Assembly: GCA_004369085.1 (NCBI GenBank)
Contig: ML210193.1
Location: 122,680-186,679 of the forward strand
Length of the DNA: 64,000 nt
Direction: 5' to 3'
Origin: Coprinopsis marcescibilis
Taxonomy: Eukaryota > Basidiomycota > Agaricomycetes > Agaricales > Psathyrellaceae
Shown here: piece after piece, positions 1 to 12,155 of the stretch
How positions within the stretch are numbered: position 1 is the first letter of the stretch
How the letters are laid out: each line of letters begins with the position of its first letter
Position numbers and translations under genes: made by a program
Notes under the pieces: model-generated
Seen by the model: only the letters and a program-made list of their open reading frames with translations
Database searches by the model: none
Told to the model about the DNA's origin: nothing

Positions 1-1464
1 GAAACTTTGAAAGCAATATCAAGATACATATCTAGAGACGCGTGCAAGTATGAGCAGGAATGGCTGGTGGACGGCAAGCGCAAAGGACCCACAACGCTCC
101 GAATTTAGACCATGGTAGTATCAGGTGGTGCTCACGCACTGTAACACCTATAGACAGCACTTAATCTACGGCTATGGTCCCAGGAACTCGGTGCATCCCG
201 ATGCCATGTGCGACGGTTACCGTCTTCCTGGGATTGTTGACTAAGAGCCACTGCGAGCAAACAAGAGAGATCATAACTGAGTCGTTGTGCTTGTGCGTGT
301 GTACTGTGCTTCTTCTTCTCGACTCGTGAAGCTCTTTCGCCGTGGCTAGAACAATGGGACGAGCTCAATAGGGCTTTGGCGGCGATCAACAGCTCGCAAG
401 TACATTGTAAGGGATGTTCGAGGTTTCGTCTATCAACTTGAGTCTTTGTTACCCTTTCAGTCTTCTAAAGAAGTCAATCCATAACCGAGCAGCAAGAGTG
501 GTCGTGCCCTTGGCAGCAGGCGCTGCATTTTCAACCCCGATAGCTACTGAAAACGGTGTATTAGTCCTGTACAGGTCCACTAACGGTTTCATGTTCTTTA
601 AAGGTGCGAAGACATAACGTGTGGATCAAGTTCTGATTCCTATCGCATCGCAGATGTGTCAAGCCCTTTCCCGCTCCAGCCTGTGGTGCGTAGTATGGAG
701 CGACTGAGAATTCTGGCTGTGAAAATCTTTCTTTCTTCTTTCTGGAATGTATTCGAGGTTTGGCTCTGGTATAGCAGGTCCCCGTATCTACTGGCACCGA
801 GGACCTAAAACTGATCGGCGTAGTAAAATCAAAATTCGCGCAAAAATGTCCGAAAACCAGCAGCTGTCCGGACTCCGAATATGCCACAAGCCATTTCTCG
901 GCAGCAACCTCAGGTTTGGAGCGTCGCTGGTCATGAATAATGGGCTTCTTTGTTGCTTTATCCGCGCCGAACTCCAGGTCGTCGCACCCAGTACAACAGA
1001 CGGAGCTGCAAAGTGTCACGGATGTGTCGTGTACAGCTACTTTTCCAGGTGGGCTCCGTCCTCGTTTTCCCTTTTGTTATATCGTATCATTCATGACTTT
1101 CAGAAGCTGTGATGTAGTTTTCTAAGCGACGAATCGCCGCTGGGGATGCTTTTGTAATGTCCGTCTTGATGTTTGCTCGTAATCCTCGTTCCTTCGAGAC
1201 GCAATCCCCTGATCCCGCCAGCACCATTTTCGAAAATAATGCAAGATTCCGATTGGTCTCGGGACCCAGCCTGGGGGCTCTTACTGGAACCTCCGAAACG
1301 ATCAGGTGAACATCTCCGTCAACTGCTAGCGAAGCGCAAATAGCGTTATGGTTTCTGCGTAGCTTCTATGTATGCTCTCAGAAAGCCGCCCTCTTCCTCC
1401 AAGAGCGGAAATTGACGTGTTTATGTGGTGAAAGACGCCGTCTGTACTACTCCGTCCGAACAGC
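1..1464. other. Left edge, no gene assigned
   Basis: Open frames exist on both strands (for example a minus-strand frame at 561-1019), but none gives a recognisable domain, a convincing start or a splice pattern like the neighbouring genes. No repeat or RNA gene was recognised. Confidence 0.4.
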
Positions 1465-1470
1465 TATAAA
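1465..1470 (+). promoter_or_regulatory. TATA box of the small Cys-rich gene
   Basis: A perfect TATAAA lies about 95 bases before the chosen ATG at 1564. A pyrimidine-rich stretch between them (about 1495-1530) would suit a transcription start. The assignment follows from position and consensus only. Confidence 0.45.
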
Positions 1471-1563
1471 GCCTTGGGGTTCTTTGGTATTTTTGCCTCA
1501 TCAACAAACTCCCTCTATATCTACTTGCAGTTAAACGTGCACCGTCACTCTTCCGCCACCGCA

Positions 1564-2047
1564 ATGTCTTCGTCCACTTTGGTCGCCACTTCCTCCAGGG
1601 GCACTACTGCCACTGCCACCAACAATGCCCTCTTCTGCTCTTGCAAACATGAACGCCACGATCATGCCCTGATTCGCTGCGGTTGCTCCTACGACGCGGC
1701 CAACATTACCGACAAAACCAGCCGTCCCGTTGACGACGCCTATCACCGTCTCTGGTGCAGTACCTGCCTCAAGTTCTGCTCCAAGGACGCTTGCTGCCCT
1801 TCGGCATTGCCTCAGCTCTGTGTCACAGAGGCAAGGGGTTTCAGCCTCCTACGACTTCCGCTCAAGATTGTCACCATTTCCATTTGTGAGTCTTACGCAA
1901 ATGTTTAACCGAGCACACACTAACGCGGACGCGTCGCGAATAGGTATATTGGCTGCCGTTCGCAGCTGGGTGGGAGGCTCGTTGTTTTTCTGGATGAAGC
2001 CCGCTGCCATCGACCTCCCCACCGAGAAGAGCCCTTTGTTGGCTTGA
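1564..2047 (+). CDS. Small Cys-rich hypothetical protein
   Basis: I do not recognise this protein. Two exons are proposed: 1564-1885 and 1944-2047, split by a 58-nt GTGAGT...TAG intron that joins the frames exactly (TGT codon across the junction). The product is about 141 residues. The N-terminus is Ser/Thr/Ala-rich without a clear signal peptide. The middle holds many Cys and His residues (CSCKHERHDH, CGC, WCSTCLKFCSKDACC), which could bind metal or form disulfides. The second exon adds a hydrophobic stretch (GGSLFFWMKP) that might be membrane-associated. A TATA box upstream supports a real gene. The intron could be placed differently, in which case the C-terminus would change. It stands alone next to the RPA49/SET2 pair. 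Confidence 0.45.
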
Positions 2048-2579
2048 ATGAACAGCCAATCCGAGACGAGCACCGGAACAACCTTACTTCCCATATGGAA
2101 TATGCCTATATTTTCCTATGCCCATCATCATCATAATCTCGTCAGAACGATTCTAGGCCCCGATCCCATGTCACTGCATCATCTACTACCTATTGGACGA
2201 AATGTCTGACCACCAATTCTATATGAACTCGGCCCTTTCATCTTTGATTATCTTACGGCGTTGCATAATTATCCTCTCCCAGATCCCTAGTCGATATGAT
2301 ACATTCTCACTTAGTTACAGACGCGCTGGCGTGCTTCCAGTTATTTAAGAGGCGTACTATACATTCCGAGCTATTTAGTTGCATGGCAATGACGATACAC
2401 ACAGAAATTCACAGGCGACGATCTTATCTAGACCCGAAGAACTTCCTTGCCCATTATTGGAACGCCAGCGTTTCACGTAAACGTCAATGAACATGTACAT
2501 TTAGGTTTTGGAGCTTGCCGGCGGAATAAAGGCCTAGGTCGCAAAAGGGTGTGAATCTCGAAGCTAGAATTTGTCTGGT
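2048..2579. other. Intergenic, nothing recognised
   Basis: Spacer between the small Cys-rich gene and the stop codon of RPA49, which run toward each other. It presumably holds both 3' UTRs. No coding frame or repeat was recognised. Confidence 0.5.
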
Positions 2580-4300
2580 CTAGTTGGCTCGCCGCCGCTT
2601 AGGCTTAGGGAATTCGACTGGTACATTCAGAACGGCCCGCTTTTGATCGGCTACGCTGTCAGGTAAACCCAGCTTAGTCCTTTCTCGCTCGGTAAGCTTG
2701 ACAATTTTACACCCTGGAAAAGAAGGTTAATTTAATGAGAAAGTGAGGGTTCGGACCTTAGGGGACCCAGACTTACCGAGAGATCTGAACAGCTGGTTGA
2801 CCCTGGAAGGGATTGTTAGCGCCTTATCAACGTGATATGTAGATAATGGGCCACATACTCGGCAGTTTTCATACTCAGATCTGCAGCCAGCAGCTCCGTG
2901 TTGGTGGCAAATTTGTCGACCTTGAGGCAAAGTGCAAACATGTGCGTCAGCAAGTTGGTTTTAGTAGTGGATGTTGCTTGATATCTGGGATGCGTGAAGA
3001 TTAGGTTTCGTTCCGAGTAGCTCGAATTGGACAAATTACGGACGTTGTGGATCCTCTGGGAACCTCCGTGAACCTGGAAAGCAGACTATCCGCAACGATA
3101 CTAGGTAACGAGGAAAGCTTCTCCTGGATCTGATCCTTGCTGATCTCTTTTCGCGAACTCGCTTGTCTGAATGCAAGCATGCCTGAGATGTAGAGCAGGA
3201 TTTTCCTGAAAGCGGGGTTTAGAATTACGGGAAGTCAGAGCAAAACTGACAGAGAAGGCACGTACAGAGTCTTTTTGTTTGACTTGCTGGAAGAAGAGTT
3301 GCCTAAAGCGTTTATGTGTTCCTTTATCCAGTTAGAGTAGCGGAAAGGGAGAAGGGCGAGGCGTTCGTTTTCGTTCTGGGTAGAATCGAAGGCACTGACG
3401 GACAGTGCTTTCCATTCCACTTCAGGGATGATGGAGTGCAAGGGGTAGATATCATCGGGCATGTTTGCGGTTGCAGAGAATGGTGGTATGAGCCGATTGT
3501 TATCCGTAGAAACTTTGGCTTGTTCTATGAGACCACGGTAAATCAGTTGGCCCATACATCGTTTAAACGGAAACGCAGCTTACCGTCAGTCATCAGGCCT
3601 TCAGCGCCCTTGTCGATACTGTCCATGACATAGTTCATGACGCCCTCCATAGCACCAATATCGACATGATTTCGCTCCTGAGCACGGATAGCGGCTTTGG
3701 CCTTTTTGGTACCAAAGGTTTCTCCGAGGGCATTTTTAGCTTCCAGATATTGTGTTTTCGACGGGGCAGCAAGGGGAGTTACGGATTTGAGGGCTTTTAC
3801 CGTATGGCCTAAGATATGGGGAATTTTAGGCCGTGACAGTATAGAGACTTGGCCTGTTTTGCGATTGTGCACGGCAACAAGGTAACTGGAGGAGGCGAAA
3901 TGAGATTCCCAATGCAACAATCAGGTGAATTTGCGTACTGACAACCACCCTCAGCTACTCTGCTTGTCTCTGCCTCGTTTGTAACAAATTCCACTGCCTC
4001 TGTTTCCCCAACCAACATAATATCGCTGGGGTCTTCCTGATCTGCATCTCCGCTGTTGTTTGTTTGCGTCTTCGATTTCTTTTTCGCGTAGCAGTCGAAC
4101 GTCGTCCCTGTAGGTGCCTGTACCGCGGGATAGCTGACTATAAACTTGTTTAGTGTTACACAGGATTGATTTTGGGAGGATTTACCTATGAATGGGCCTC
4201 CCTGGGATGGCTTGGAGGAAGAGAGCTGAAATGTTAGACCTGCGGTGTCTGGGGTTGGGTCGCGCTTTCGCTTTTTTGAACCAGATTTAACGGCCGACAT
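2580..4300 (-). CDS. RPA49: RNA polymerase I subunit A49-like
   Basis: Likely the A49 subunit of RNA polymerase I, which with A34.5 supports initiation and elongation on rDNA in the nucleolus. Exon 1 (4300-3939) opens MSAVKSGSKKRKRD, a basic nuclear-type start, followed by the N-terminal dimerisation region (FIVSYPAVQAPTGTTFDCYA). A GTACGC...CAG intron joins exon 2 (from 3885), which carries the family-like block YLVAVHNRKTGQVSILSRP and then AKAAIRAQERNHVDIGAM. Further short introns lead to the winged-helix C-terminal region (KILLYISGML) and a last exon with KIVKLTERERTKLGLP and a basic tail ending KPKRRRAN. Most splice joins keep frame; the junctions near 3030-2770 are less certain. It is head to head with SET2, 358 bp apart, so both may share a promoter region. 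Confidence 0.83.
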
Positions 4301-4658
4301 CTTGGACTTGTTTCTTCTTCAGTGTTGACTAGATGCGACAATGAATTGGCAGATATGGGCTGGTAACTGTTTTCAGTAGGGTGGTGGTCGTTGGCTGGTG
4401 GTGGTCGGAGACGGTGCCAGGCGCAAGCGGAAAAAGCGGGTTTGTTTGTCAAGGATTCATGATTGGCTGGGCTCTTGCACTGCTGTTGACCACAGTCCTC
4501 GAGCTCAGCTTGTTCGTCGCCCTTATTTTCGAGGTTGTATGCATCCACTGACATTTAATAGTGAGATTTAGTCGAGTCATCATTGGCCTCGGTGCCTGGC
4601 AGACAGGGACAAATTTTGGGGTGAACCCATCACTGCCGTGGTCGCTGCATCTTTACGA
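4301..4658. promoter_or_regulatory. Shared divergent promoter region RPA49/SET2
   Basis: The spacer lies between two start codons pointing away from each other. Minus-strand open sequence upstream of the RPA49 start has no domain and is read as 5' leader. No specific factor site is claimed. Confidence 0.45.
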
Positions 4659-7600
4659 ATGTTCACGACGAACTCTGCCACTCGGTCCTCTAGGGACCGC
4701 ACTCCTCCTTCGGACTCCGTCGCAGCAGGTATGGGGACTGTTTCTTCACCGTCCAAGATGGTGAAAGAAGAGGAGATAACCCTGTCCGTTGGCACCGTAC
4801 CACCAAGCCCAGCGGGGGAAACTATGTCCGTCGATACCAAACCCACCCTTGACCCTTTGCCAGACTCCAAACCATCGCCTTCAGCCACTGCTGCCTCTCT
4901 TGACGTCAAGGACATCGACGTAGGCAAGCTCAAGATGTCCAAGTCACCCAGTCCACCCAGTGAACCCTCGCCAGGCCCGTCCAAGTCTTCTTCTCCAACA
5001 ACGAATCGTCCAACATCGACAAACCCGCGCAAGGCTCCACCACCACCTCCACAGCTGATAGGACACCTTCCTATTGCCAGAGATGCTGCTCTCAGCACGT
5101 TTCGTGAGATCCAACATAACAATTATCAGTTTAAGTCGTTAGGCCGCTCTCGCGAGGTTCTTGAGAGCATGACGTGTGATTGTGTATTCGATCCAGGTGA
5201 GATTGTCATTCACCACTAGTAGCTGTATATTGCATTTAGGGCGTTTCTTTATGCTATGTGCCGCTTTTACCACTACTGAGACTGACCATTACGACCGTAC
5301 AATAGATGTTGACAGCGAAGACAGTGCCTGTGGCCCATACTCGGACTGTATCAATCGGCTCACCCAGGTCGAATGTCTATCTGAGGACTGTCGGTGCCGC
5401 TCACATTGCCAGAATCAAAGGTATTTAGACATTCTTCTGCGAGTCCAGCGAAGCTCACACTTGCATAGATTCCAGAAGCGCCAGTATGCCAACATCGACA
5501 TTGTGCTTACGGAGAAGAAGGGATATGGTCTGAGAGCGGAGGTTGATATACCCAAGTCAGTCCCCCTCCTTTTAAACCGAATATTATTGACAGGGCTTTA
5601 GGGATAGTTTTATTTATGAGTACGTCGGGGATGTTGTGAGCCCCAACAGCTTCAAAAAGCGGATGCGGGAATACGCGGAGGAGGGGATCGAACATTTTTA
5701 TTTCATGATGTTGCAGAAGGACGAGGTGAGCACCATGTCTCAGTCATCGCTGGTAGCCCTTGATTGAGCCGCTCGGGCACTTACAGTTCATCGATGCTAC
5801 CAAAAGCGGTGGGATTGGTCGTTTCGCCAATCATAGCTGCAATCCTAATTGCTACGTTGCCAAATGGACCATCGGAACCCATGTTCGCATGGGGATTTTC
5901 TCTAAACGGTTCATCAGAAAGTACGAAGAGTTGACATTCAACTACAACGTCGATCGATATGGGTACGCATTCCAGTTGCATTGAGGGAGTATTTGGATCT
6001 TCAACCGCTTTTGCAGTCACCAAGCACAGGTTTGCTATTGTGGGGAGCCTAATTGTGTCGGTTATATTGGTGGCAAGACCCAGACTGACGTCGCAACCAT
6101 GGATGATTTGTACCTGGATGGTGGGTATATACGGTTACAATGGGAGGATGTTATGCTCATGACGACTCCACAGCCCTTGGTATCACGGACGAGGATGACC
6201 TCGCAGAACTCAAGGGAACAAAGAAGAAGAAAGGCAAGAAAATCGATGATCCCGACTTTATGGTAAATCCGAGTCGCACACGTGCCCAGAGCCAGCGCTG
6301 ATTTGCTTTTTAGCCATCCGTCAAGGCCATCGTGGAGAAGGAGGTACCAAAGGTTGTACAGGCCATCCGGCAGACACAGAACAGAAAAGTTCTGTTCAAG
6401 CTACTGACGCGTATCAAGGTGGGTTGACTTCGAACCTTGTTTTGCGTTGTGGTTTCTGAATTTCGGTTTTGTGCAGATGACCGAGGATCAAGCCGCGCTG
6501 AGGCAAATCATGCGGCTGAGAGGGTATAGCGTTATGAAGAACGTATTGGAGGACTATGCGTCTGATCTTGACCTTGTAGAACTGGTGCGTTTGTCCGTCG
6601 GGTTGTTCATGCACGAGACTTATCGCCCATTCCGTGCGCTCTTTAGGCTCTGAAATGCCTTTCGTCCTGGCCGCTGCTCAACCGAAACAAAGTTGATGAT
6701 TCCAAAATAAACGTCACGCTGGAAGGATTTCTTCTCGCAGATAAGGAATCAATAAAAGAGATTTCTCAAAAGGTCCGTGCTTTTTCTTAACTTGGACAAG
6801 GCTGAATACTAAATGCCCTTAATTCAGCTCCTAGACCACTGGCAGTCGTTACCATTGTACAATCGAATACCGAAACGGTCAGGCAATGATGTGACAGTAT
6901 CATTGACTGTGGACCCGTACGAAGAGCAAATTAAACGACGGAGAAAGCTTGAGGAAGAGGAGCACCAGCGTTCTATGTTCGCGATCAGGAAGAAGCAAGC
7001 TGAAAGACAGGAGGCCCAGGAACGACAGTATAGGCAGCGGTCATACCAGCACAAGGTTGTACCATCGCCAGTGGAGCCAACAAAAGACCGGAATCAACCG
7101 CTCAAGAGCAATCTCAAGTCAATTATCGCGAGCGCCAATGAGGCCGTTGCTGCGGAGCAGAAGGCGGCGGCCGAGGCCAAGGCAGCAGCTGAGGCAGCAG
7201 CCGTGGAAAAGGCTGCCAAGAAGAAGGCCAGAGCAGCCAAAAAGGTCATGACAAAGGAGGAAAAGGAAGCCCTCAAGGAGAAACGCTTGATGAAGTTGAT
7301 TGGTGCTGTGGTTGTGAAGTGCATGTCAAAGTATGCCAGGGGTCTTAATCGCGACCAGTTCAAGAAGTACGCGAAAGAGGTGTGTTGGCATCGTTTCTTT
7401 CCCGTGACCGAGCCTGTTGTCTGACTCGTGTGCTACAGCTTACCCAGGTCATTGCGGAAAAGGAGAAGAAATCTGCGAGTTTCAAGGAGAACCGGCTTGA
7501 GTCACTTCCTGAAGAGAAAGTGAACAAGATCAAAAAGTTTTCAAAGGAGTATATCGCCAAGATCATGAAGAAGCTGCAGAAGCATCAGGAGCAGCACAAG

Positions 7601-8026
7601 CATCACTCGCATTCAGAACACCCATCGTTAAAACTGTCGACCAGCGCGCCGACTGCGTCCAGTTCGACGCATACCCAAACGCCGAATTCTATTGATGGTG
7701 GAGATGTTTCATTCAATGGAGCAGGGGATGTGAGTATGTCGGTTGAGGAGGCCATGGATATGGAGTCAGATTCCGATGCTGATGCGGATGGGGATGAGGA
7801 TGAAGGGGAGGGGGTGGGGCATGAAACAGGTGCCGGTGACCGCGCGCAGGAGACGGCAGACCAAACTGCTGGCTCCCCGCCCGCGTCGAACAATGGGCAT
7901 GGCGGGCAGCCCCCGTCTCGACACTCGCCCAGGAACTGGGGAGACGGAGATGCAGTGGATTGTGACATGTCTCGACAGTCATGGGATCCAAGAAGGCTAG
8001 CAGACGAAGCAAGGATGGAAATTTAG
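4659..8026 (+). CDS. SET2: Histone H3 Lys36 methyltransferase Set2
   Basis: Chromatin enzyme that methylates H3K36 behind elongating RNA polymerase II. Reading across about nine short introns gives roughly 950 residues. Order of domains: a Ser/Pro-rich N-terminus; an AWS Cys cluster (CGPYSDCIN...[16 protein letters not shown]); a SET domain with [19 protein letters not shown], the cofactor/catalytic block [11 protein letters not shown], and [12 protein letters not shown]; a post-[17 protein letters not shown] joined by a GTACGC...CAG intron; a middle helical region; an Ala/Lys/Glu-rich coiled coil (about 6930-7290); and an SRI-type helical block (about 7320-7590) that binds the Pol II CTD in the family. 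The C-terminus is acidic and low in complexity. I chose the ATG at 4659; later in-frame ATGs near 4731 and 4758 are possible starts. Confidence 0.93.
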
Positions 8027-8447
8027 AGTCGCCCCATTTGGAATAGACAGTTGTAATTTACCCTTTGCCAAGTAGTGTAATATGGTTTCTTAATGTCGAC
8101 GGCACACATGCACACCTTATTTGTAGGTCTGTTGAATCGAATACTTATTGGTTGGATGGACTGGTTCTGCAATAGGACTTAACATTCAGTTCTCGCATGT
8201 GCAACTCATTTTCTTGCTGTCACAATGACTCACCACACCATAGCACAAAGAGCTCCGCCTCCTCATGTTCTCATGGACGGCGTTCATAGAAATGAAATGA
8301 AATGACAAACGAATCGATGGCGGGCTGACTGTTATTCGGTGGGCAGTCAGGTGAGTGTGGTAGATACGAATACAGTACGAATTTAGATGAAAAATATATA
8401 CAAAACGAGATGATGCTGAAGGAGTGGGTAAAATGCTAATGTCCGTG
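8027..8447. other. Tail-to-tail spacer
   Basis: Short AT-richer region between SET2 and the convergent basic-protein gene. It presumably contains both polyadenylation regions. No coding frame was recognised. Confidence 0.5.
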
Positions 8448-10272
8448 TTATGATAGAAAATCGATGGGATCAGGGTCGTTATCCTCGACGGGCGGAAGGG
8501 GTTCTTTCATGCGTATGAGCACACTCTTCCGAGGTCCGTTAATGACCTTTTTGGAGCCCGTTTTGGACTTCGATTCAGTCTTGATAGGGATGACGTAGTC
8601 TGTGTCGGATAGAGGTGTGTTTTCTTTCTGTTTCCGAGATCTAAACGAAAAGGTAAGTCGTAGTAAGGAGGATGTGGTTTGATTACGAACCGTTTGGAGG
8701 GAGCCCCAGGCTCAGGTTTCGATCTTCCCCGCGTCTTTGGGGCCAAATCGGCTGGTTCAGTGTCGTCGGTGTTGAGCTCTTCGAGAGGCACGGGGGTGGC
8801 TGTGGCCTTCGCTTTCTTGCGCGATGGTCCGGATGCATCGTCATCCGTATACACGGCTCCTTTTCGCTTATGCTTCGTCATCGATGGTCCTTTCACATCG
8901 TTCGACCCGTCATCGGGCACAGATGTAGTAAATTTCTTGGCCTTGGCCTTGCTCGCTGCAGGCCCTGGATCGGGGGGTAGTAAATTATAAGCGGGAGGTG
9001 TAGGTATAGGGTTATGGGGAATTACGGCCGGAGACGTCGACACCACTTTCGACCGTTTTTTTGGCGGAGGTGATACCCTTCGCTCCTTTGTGGGTGGCTC
9101 GGCCTTATGAGATTCATCCACCGCTTCATCGTCCTCCTCTTCTGCGACGATACTGAGTTTACGTTTTAGCTTCGATGTCCCTTTTGTCAACAGGACCGTC
9201 TCTTCATCCGAATCAGCATCCGGGGGAGCTGCCTTGGGCTTGGGTTTCCTCTTCGAGAGGCCTTCGTCTGCTGTGCTGTGGGGTTTGCGAGTTACCGATG
9301 TCGTCCCTGGAGCAGTACACATCAGCCGTCTCATTTCGGGGAAGATGCGAAGCAGCGCACCTTTGGCCCCAGATGTCTTGGATCTAGCAGCTGCGGTTGA
9401 AGTGACATTTGCACCCTGTTTGGATTTCTTTGCTTTTCCCTTTGCGGCTTTGGATGGTCTCGGCTCTTCCTCTACCTCTGGGACCAACTGCTCTGCTTTC
9501 CGATTTGACTTTGTCACAGTTTTGCCTTTGGCGGTCTTCGATTTCGACTTGGTAGCAGCTGATCTTTGTTCGCGTTTGACCTGCACGTCTTCGGCCTCGG
9601 ATTTTGCTGTAGACTTTCCTTTCCCTTTCGCCTTATTAGTAGCGGCTACGTGGTTAGAGGTTAGGACAAGGCGAATTTGGCGGTGTATAGACAAACCTGG
9701 CTTAGTTTGTGTGCGTTTTCTAGACATGGGTTGTGGTGGACCTAGTTCTGAGGTGTTAAACGCGTCGAGAGATGACGGGGTGAAACCCACCCTGTTCTTC
9801 CTCTTCCTCCTCATCCTCGTATATTGTGGGTACGGACCCTTTGCGTGGACTCCTTCGAAGAGCACCCTTTCCTACAGATATGGCCCCCTTTTTCAAAGCA
9901 TCAGAAGAGGTGACAGACAGCCTCTTCTTGCCTTTGCCGACAGATGGGCTGGCCTGGTAAGATGTTGGCTTCTGAGGGGAAACAGAGAGGCTCCTGCTAC
10001 GACTCCGCCTACTCTTCCTAGGTGATGGAACCTTGCGTCCCAGCAGAATATCAGCCAGGGTATTCCGAGCTGTAGGTACGAAGATTCTACGAACAGATAA
10101 GCATCATTTGCATAGGCTTCCAGTATGAGGTGAAAGCTTACCCTCCTCGATCACGGAACCTAGACTGTTGACGCTGCATGCGTTGCTGTCTGCTTTCTCC
10201 TACATCCTTGATGGCCGATGAGGGAATTCCTCGTGCATTTGGGGTTTCATCTACGGTGCGCTGACCCTGCAT
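8448..10272 (-). CDS. Basic Lys/Ser-rich nuclear-type protein, unknown
   Basis: I do not recognise this protein by name. A consistent model starts at 10272 (MQGQRTVDETPNARGIPSS). It passes an intron to a short conserved-looking block FVPTARNTLADILLGRK and an Arg/Ser stretch, then two further introns (the last ending at ACGTAG near 9650). The large exon that follows is rich in Lys, Ser, Pro and acidic patches. A final intron near 8690-8640 leads to the C-terminus VLIRMKEPLPPVEDNDPDP and the stop at 8448. Strings such as KPKPKAAPPD and KKRSKV look like nuclear localisation signals. The composition fits a chromatin, centromere or nucleolar factor, but that is inference. No enzymatic motif is visible. 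Confidence 0.65.
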
Positions 10273-10642
10273 CTATATGCATGGGCCTGTGGCGGTGGGT
10301 ATCGCAAGAGGGATAAGTGTTTGAGCGCCAAGCCACCGTGAGGGCGAATGGGCTTGTCACAAATCCGGGGTCACATGAGCGCGACTTCTTTGTGAGGTTC
10401 TGATGGCTTTGCCAAACACTCTGGACGAGGCAACGAGTCAGTCTCTTCCACTGGCGGCTATTGACAAACCTGCCACGAATAATCCTCCTCGTATTCAAAG
10501 CGAACATTTTATTGAACACCTTATCGTCCACCAGGCATACACAGGCCATATTCTGTACAATCGGACGTATCTAGCAAGGTACTTGCAACCTAGCGATAGA
10601 GTTCCCGGAACTTCATTCTCAATGTTCATCTAGTGTACTTCC
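10273..10642. other. Divergent spacer
   Basis: Region between the start of the basic protein (minus) and the start of the degenerate GTPase-like gene (plus). An open frame at 10403-10633 shows no domain and is not called. It presumably contains both promoters. Confidence 0.45.
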
Positions 10643-12155
10643 ATGGCGGATAAAAGCAAAGATTCGGTGCAGGATCCTGGGGGAGGGCAGCTGGGCTTTA
10701 TTATGTGAGTACACTGCATTAGTTACCGATTATGTGTTTGCTTATCGTCATCCAGTGTGATTGCAGATAATTCGGAGGATGCGACAAACGTAAGTTCCGT
10801 TGTATGCAGGTTTACTTGACTTTTAAGATGGTTCGGTATAGTTCTGTACCCTCGCTACGGGATCAGGCTTCAAATCTGCTTACGGCGAGCAAACCAGTGC
10901 CATAGTCATGGATCACATCCAATTTTCTAACCCCATCGTGTTGCGGGACTTGGGAGCCGGTATTCGCACCATATCGACAGTTCAGCTATTATCTGTTGCA
11001 AAGTTCGGGGATGACATGAACGAAAACATAAACGTGTTCATTTCCATCTCTGCCTTGTTATCCGCGCTGTATGTCGTTGCTTCTAAATGGTTCTGTTTGA
11101 CTACTCATTCAACTAACTCGTACGAAGACACATCCGTGCTCAGCCGCTAATTGGCGTCATCTATCTCCACCGGCTACACCTGCGTATTGGTGGACCTGTC
11201 GCAATGCTGCTGGAGAATTTTGCAGAACGTTTACTCGGGTCTCAAAAGGGATCCAAGCACTGCCGCTTCGCATTTGTCTCTGTCAATTGGCTTGATAAAA
11301 GCCAAACACCAGCCGCCTTGAAGCAAATTGAGTCGACGGAGAGCCAATTGGCTTCGAAATTTCTCCCCAAATACTTTGGCGCAGCCTTCCCTTCGCGCCA
11401 AGCCGTAAAGCTTCTGGGCCTCGACCTCGGGTTCTTCGCGTACTTCCGTGTTGGAAGAGCCGGAAAGGAGGGGTTGACCACTGCGGTTACAATCATCGAG
11501 TCGTTTGTGCTTCACCATCAGAGCCTCGAGCCACCTTTACTGCACTCTGAACTGCTGTTGCTCGAGTCGAACGAAGGTCTTCAAAAGACCACTTTTGGCT
11601 CGGTTTTCTCCCAATCCTTGATAATGTCTATTGAGGATCTCAAAGACGACGAGAGTCTTGTTGAGGGCGGCGCTGTTGAAGCTGATGCGCTGCAGGATGT
11701 TGCAGAATTGGAAATAACGCAGCTTCGATTGCAATCGTCGTTGTCGCCGGCGTTTACTTCCAGTTCTGTTGAGTTCGAAACCGTTAGCGCCGCGACAAAG
11801 CAGATGGTCTTCATACTGTGGGTATATCTACCGTCGCAATGTGAGATTACTGTATTGACTCTTCATACAGCCATTTTGGATACACTAGTGACCTTCGGAA
11901 TGAGGTGGGCACGCTGTCATCTGTTAAGTGACTGTGATCTTGGGTTGACTTGTTGCCACTCAGTTCTTCTTGAAGCGGGACCCCCCAAAGCAACTTCCTA
12001 TTGTTCATGCACCAAAGCTCCACCCCCAGTTGTGGTTCCTTCTAGTTCCTTCCTTCACTCTTTCGGAGGCTGATGAATTTCTCTTAAGTGCGCTTGCAAG
12101 ACAGCTTCTTTTTCTGTTTGTTTCTTCTTCTTTCTGTACACTTTCCTTTGGTTAA
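10643..12155 (+). CDS. Degenerate, probably truncated GTPase-like protein (locus P)
   Basis: Same gene architecture as the GTPase-like cluster at 35.9-63.7 kb, but the nucleotide-binding residues are gone. Exon 1 (10643-10704) ends in phase 2. Exon 2 (10756-10789) is exactly 34 nt and encodes VIADNSEDATN where cluster members have VMGPTGAGKST. Later exons give LIGVIYLHRL and FAFVSVNWLD, matching the GVIYLYP and LATSKW positions of the family. No DTPG motif is seen. A second tandem domain begins near 11810: its phase-2 junction, again a 34-nt exon (11871-11904, HFGYTSDLRNE) and then FFLKRD follow the two-domain members I, K and M. The second half of that domain is missing. The frame stops at 12155, four bases before the TPR-CHAT ATG, so the gene looks cut off by it. 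It may be a pseudo-GTPase or a decaying gene. Confidence 0.6.

Noticed and set aside
561..1019. 152-residue minus-strand open frame
   Set aside because: No domain, poor start context and no splice partners; looks like a chance frame.
9234..10025. 263-residue plus-strand frame opposite the basic protein
   Set aside because: It is the antisense shadow of a Lys/Ser-rich coding region, which tends to leave open frames on the other strand.
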